Below are positions 62,444-64,000 of a stretch of 64,000 nucleotides of DNA, in pieces. The notes under the pieces were generated by a model, which was not told the origin of the DNA, did no database searches, and saw only the letters and a list, made by a program, of their open reading frames with translations. The stretch is from the NCBI RefSeq assembly GCF_020026915.1, contig NZ_JAINUY010000001.1, positions 310,001 to 374,000 on the forward strand, written 5' to 3'. The position numbers were made by a program, and so were the translations under genes. Origin of the DNA: Flavobacterium potami. Lineage in GTDB: Bacteria; Bacteroidota; Bacteroidia; Flavobacteriales; Flavobacteriaceae. The number at the start of each line of letters is the position of its first letter. Position 1 is the stretch's first letter.

Positions 62444-62510
62444 TCTATGTGTCATGGGTTCGATTCCCATTCGCAGTAATGCGATAGCTCAGTCAGGTTA
62501 GAGCAATAGA
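62444..62510 (+). ncRNA. circularly permuted tRNA-like RNA A
   Basis: The order of parts is: anticodon-stem 3' strand TCTAT (62444-62448), five-base variable loop GTGTC, T-arm ATGGG-TTCGATT-CCCAT (62454-62470), acceptor stem TCGCA closed by a GTAA tetraloop on TGCGA (62471-62484), TA (positions 8-9), D-arm GCTC-AGTCAGGTTA-GAGC (62487-62504), A26, anticodon-stem 5' strand ATAGA (62506-62510). TCTAT and ATAGA are perfectly complementary. Every tRNA spacing is kept, but the termini are at the anticodon loop and the acceptor end is sealed by a GNRA loop. This is how the tRNA-mimic module of bacterial YrlA-type Y RNAs is built. Confidence 0.78.
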
Positions 62511-62515
62511 AATTT

Positions 62516-62590
62516 GCAGGTTCGAATCCTGCATCAACTTATGGTTGATTGGACGAATTGGTAAGTCAACAGACTGAAAATCTGTATTTC
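62516..62590 (+). ncRNA. circularly permuted tRNA-like RNA B (Phe-like anticodon arm)
   Basis: T-arm GCAGG-TTCGAAT-CCTGC (62516-62532), acceptor 3' strand ATCAACT (62533-62539), TAT loop, acceptor 5' strand GGTTGAT (62543-62549; seven pairs, one G-U), TG at 8-9, short D-stem GAC/GTC with a GG-containing loop, A26, complete anticodon arm ACAGA-CTGAAAA-TCTGT (62569-62585) with GAA in the anticodon position, then ATTTCC as variable loop. Moving the T-arm block behind the variable loop would give a canonical tRNA with a Phe anticodon. As written the acceptor end is closed, so it cannot be charged without processing. Confidence 0.75.
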
Positions 62591-62961
62591 CAGAGACCAT
62601 CACTCTTAAAAAGATGACCATTAGAAAAAAACTGATTTGTCTTTGTCAGTGAAGTTAGAATTCTAGAATTCAAAATTTCACACTCTGATAAAGCCAGTGC
62701 AAATAGAATTGTATTTTGAAAAGTTTGTTTTCTTTTTGATTTGATTGTTAAGAGAATTTGGGGATTCTCTCAATAAAATAGAATCAGAAACAATTCAGAC
62801 AAACCAATAACAAACTATTTGTCCGTTTTTCTTGGAGGAGAAAGACAATGAGGTTTTTTATTTAGAAGATTTATAGAAGAAAGAAAATAGAAAATAGAAT
62901 AAAAATAACAAAGGTTTACGGATTTCAAAACTTGAAACTTTAAACTTGAAACAAAAATATT

Positions 62962-64000
62962 ATGATAAAAAGAATTAAAATCGAAACATACCAAGTAGGC
63001 TTGGTGTTCGAAAATAGAAAATTAGTTAAAGTAATTGAAGAAGGATTACACTGGATTTTTGGAGATAAAAATGTGATGATTTTCGATCTTAACGGATCTT
63101 TTCAGGCTCCTTTTGAGTTGGATATTTTATTGCAAAATGAAGTATTATCTTCTCTTTTGGAAGTTGTTGAAGTTGCCGATAACGAAATTGTATTGCAATT
63201 CGTGAAAGGAAATTTCAAAGAGATTTTAACGCCAGGAAAGTATGCTTTTTGGAAAGGAGTTGTAAAAAACGAATTCATTAAAGCAGATTTGTCTAAGATT
63301 GAAATCACAGAAAACATTCCAGTTAACTTATTAGAAAACGCGAAGATGAGATTCTTTACAAGAAAATTCATTGTGGCAAGTAATGATAAAGCATTGTTAT
63401 TTGTAAATGGCACTTTCGTGAAAGAATTGAAATCTGGAACACATTATTTCTGGAATAACGCGATTACAATCGAAGTAAAAACAATCGATATGAGACAACA
63501 ACAATTGGAGATTTCTGGACAAGAGTTGTTGACTAAAGATAAAGCGGGATTAAGAATCAACTTTTTTGTGAGATACCAAGTGGTTGATATTATGAAAGCT
63601 TTGGTTGATAACAAAGATTTTGAAAAACAATTGTACGTCGCAATGCAATTGGCTCTGAGAGCTTTTGTTGGCGGATTGACTTTGGACGAATTATTGTCTA
63701 AGAAAGAGGCTATTGCTGAGGCTATTTTAGAAGAAGCAAAAACTAAAATCAAAGATTTAGGTTTAACAATTTCTGATGCTGGAATAAGAGATGTAATTCT
63801 TCCAGGAGATATGAAAGAAATCATGAATCAGGTTTTGGTTGCCGAGAAAAAAGCACAAGCCAACAGTATTATGAGAAGAGAAGAAACTGCTGCAACAAGA
63901 AGTTTGCTTAACACTGCAAAGTTGATGGAAGAAAACGAAATGTTGTGGAAGTTGAAAGAGATGGAATACGTGGAGAAAATCGCAGATAAAATTGGTGAAA
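62962..64000 (+). CDS. slipin / SPFH (band 7) family protein, 3' end outside window
   Basis: 346 residues visible from MIKRIKIETYQVGLVFENRKL; the frame is open at the right edge. Residues ~100-290 are an SPFH/band 7 domain of the slipin type (FFTRKFIVASNDKALLFVNG ... VKTIDMRQQQLEISGQELLTKDKAGLRINFFVRYQV), then a coiled coil begins (VLVAEKKAQANSIMRREETAATRSLLNTAKLMEENEMLWKL). Unlike most slipins there is no hydrophobic N-terminal anchor; residues 1-90 look like a second small beta domain. SPFH proteins form ring-shaped scaffolds at membranes. Its leader is RNA array 2, which ties it to the RtcB locus. Confidence 0.82.
   Translation, partial: MIKRIKIETYQVGLVFENRKLVKVIEEGLHWIFGDKNVMIFDLNGSFQAPFELDILLQNEVLSSLLEVVEVADNEIVLQFVKGNFKEILTPGKYAFWKGVVKNEFIKADLSKIEITENIPVNLLENAKMRFFTRKFIVASNDKALLFVNGTFVKELKSGTHYFWNNAITIEVKTIDMRQQQLEISGQELLTKDKAGLRINFFVRYQVVDIMKALVDNKDFEKQLYVAMQLALRAFVGGLTLDELLSKKEAIAEAILEEAKTKIKDLGLTISDAGIRDVILPGDMKEIMNQVLVAEKKAQANSIMRREETAATRSLLNTAKLMEENEMLWKLKEMEYVEKIADKIGE

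Larger units (their letters stand above)
62258..62961 (+). ncRNA. RNA array 2: permuted tRNA-like leader of the slipin gene
   Basis: 700 bases without an ORF between operator copy 3 and the slipin ATG. Structured parts in order: hairpin ATCAAAG-GAAA-CTTTGAT (62292-62309, GNRA loop); CTACA/TGTAG stem near 62342-62360; permuted tRNA-like fold A (62444-62510); fold B (62516-62590); ACTGA/TCAGT hairpin (62631-62650); AGAGAAT/ATTCTCT hairpin (62751-62770). The last 100 bases hold AGAAAATAGAA tracts and CTTGAAAC units. Transcript ends and processing are unknown. Confidence 0.6.

Noticed and set aside
62444..62590. Ordinary tRNA genes
   Set aside because: The arms are present but in permuted order, with the acceptor stems closed by 3-4 nt loops, so no normal 5' or 3' end is available for charging.
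63102..63824. Two minus-strand ORFs of 103 and 126 residues
   Set aside because: They are shadows of the slipin gene on the + strand, with no family-like features.

Overview
The window is chromosomal DNA of a Flavobacterium-like member of the Bacteroidota. The evidence is AT-rich sequence, promoters of the TTG/TTTG...TAnnTTTG type, the tmRNA tag GENNYALAA, Bacteroidota lineage families (TonB-dependent receptor with a CarboxypepD_reg N-terminus, DUF4251, a LETM1-related protein, MXAN_6230-type RING protein), and the dispersed intergenic repeats usual in this genus. Everything was read by eye; no database search was run.

Positions 1-45,000 are mostly ordinary core genome. In order: the end of a PAS histidine kinase with its receiver partner; DUF763 and an MFS transporter; tmRNA; a serine hydrolase lipoprotein; a lysine-ketoglutarate-reductase-like dehydrogenase; fumC and a Flavo-1-like RNA; a TonB-dependent receptor; arsC-like; a CPBP protease overlapping menE; an RsmB-type methyltransferase and kup; a frameshifted BNR-type gene; an ECF sigma/anti-sigma/Spy-like set; ilvE, mnmD; divergent oxyR and dps; a SulP transporter with beta-carbonic anhydrase; sodC; a GH18 chitinase. 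A fatty-acid beta-oxidation operon follows (marR-fadB-fadA-acyl-CoA dehydrogenase). It is interrupted by an IS200-like REP transposase and by an S23-type four-helix-bundle gene, and has a 30-bp palindromic operator in front of marR.

Positions about 43,800-64,000 are the unusual part: a candidate RNA-repair / tRNA-mimic locus. It holds a WYL regulator, an HD-family hydrolase, a RING/TerD-like protein, the RNA ligase RtcB, a TatD nuclease, two small unknown proteins, a giant DUF4132 protein (broken by one in-frame TAA) and a slipin/SPFH protein that runs off the right edge. Two non-coding arrays of tRNA-like RNA sit directly in front of the RING/TerD gene (about 45,817-46,304) and the slipin gene (about 62,258-62,961). 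The first array has a tRNA-like fold whose anticodon loop is replaced by 54 nt, plus five copies of GGTCAA-N7-TTACTTC; in two copies the N7 pairs with downstream sequence as an acceptor-like stem. The second has two circularly permuted tRNA-like folds: T-arm, acceptor stem closed by a short loop (GTAA in one), D-arm, and anticodon stem, with all canonical spacings kept. A palindrome-plus-promoter module (ACTRCGCA-centred, 11-12 nt before a TTTG box) precedes both arrays and rtcB and occurs nowhere else that I could find. My inference is a co-regulated system related in logic to the Ro/Y-RNA/RtcB RNA repair operons: tRNA-mimicking RNAs, a helical-repeat scaffold and an RNA ligase.

Inside this locus, an AT-rich insert (about 51,310-54,980) carries a Ser/Thr protein kinase and a convergent TIGR04141/DUF6119-like protein, a possible defence cargo. 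Two compact promoter-small ORF-terminator units lie between the DUF4132 gene and the second RNA array.
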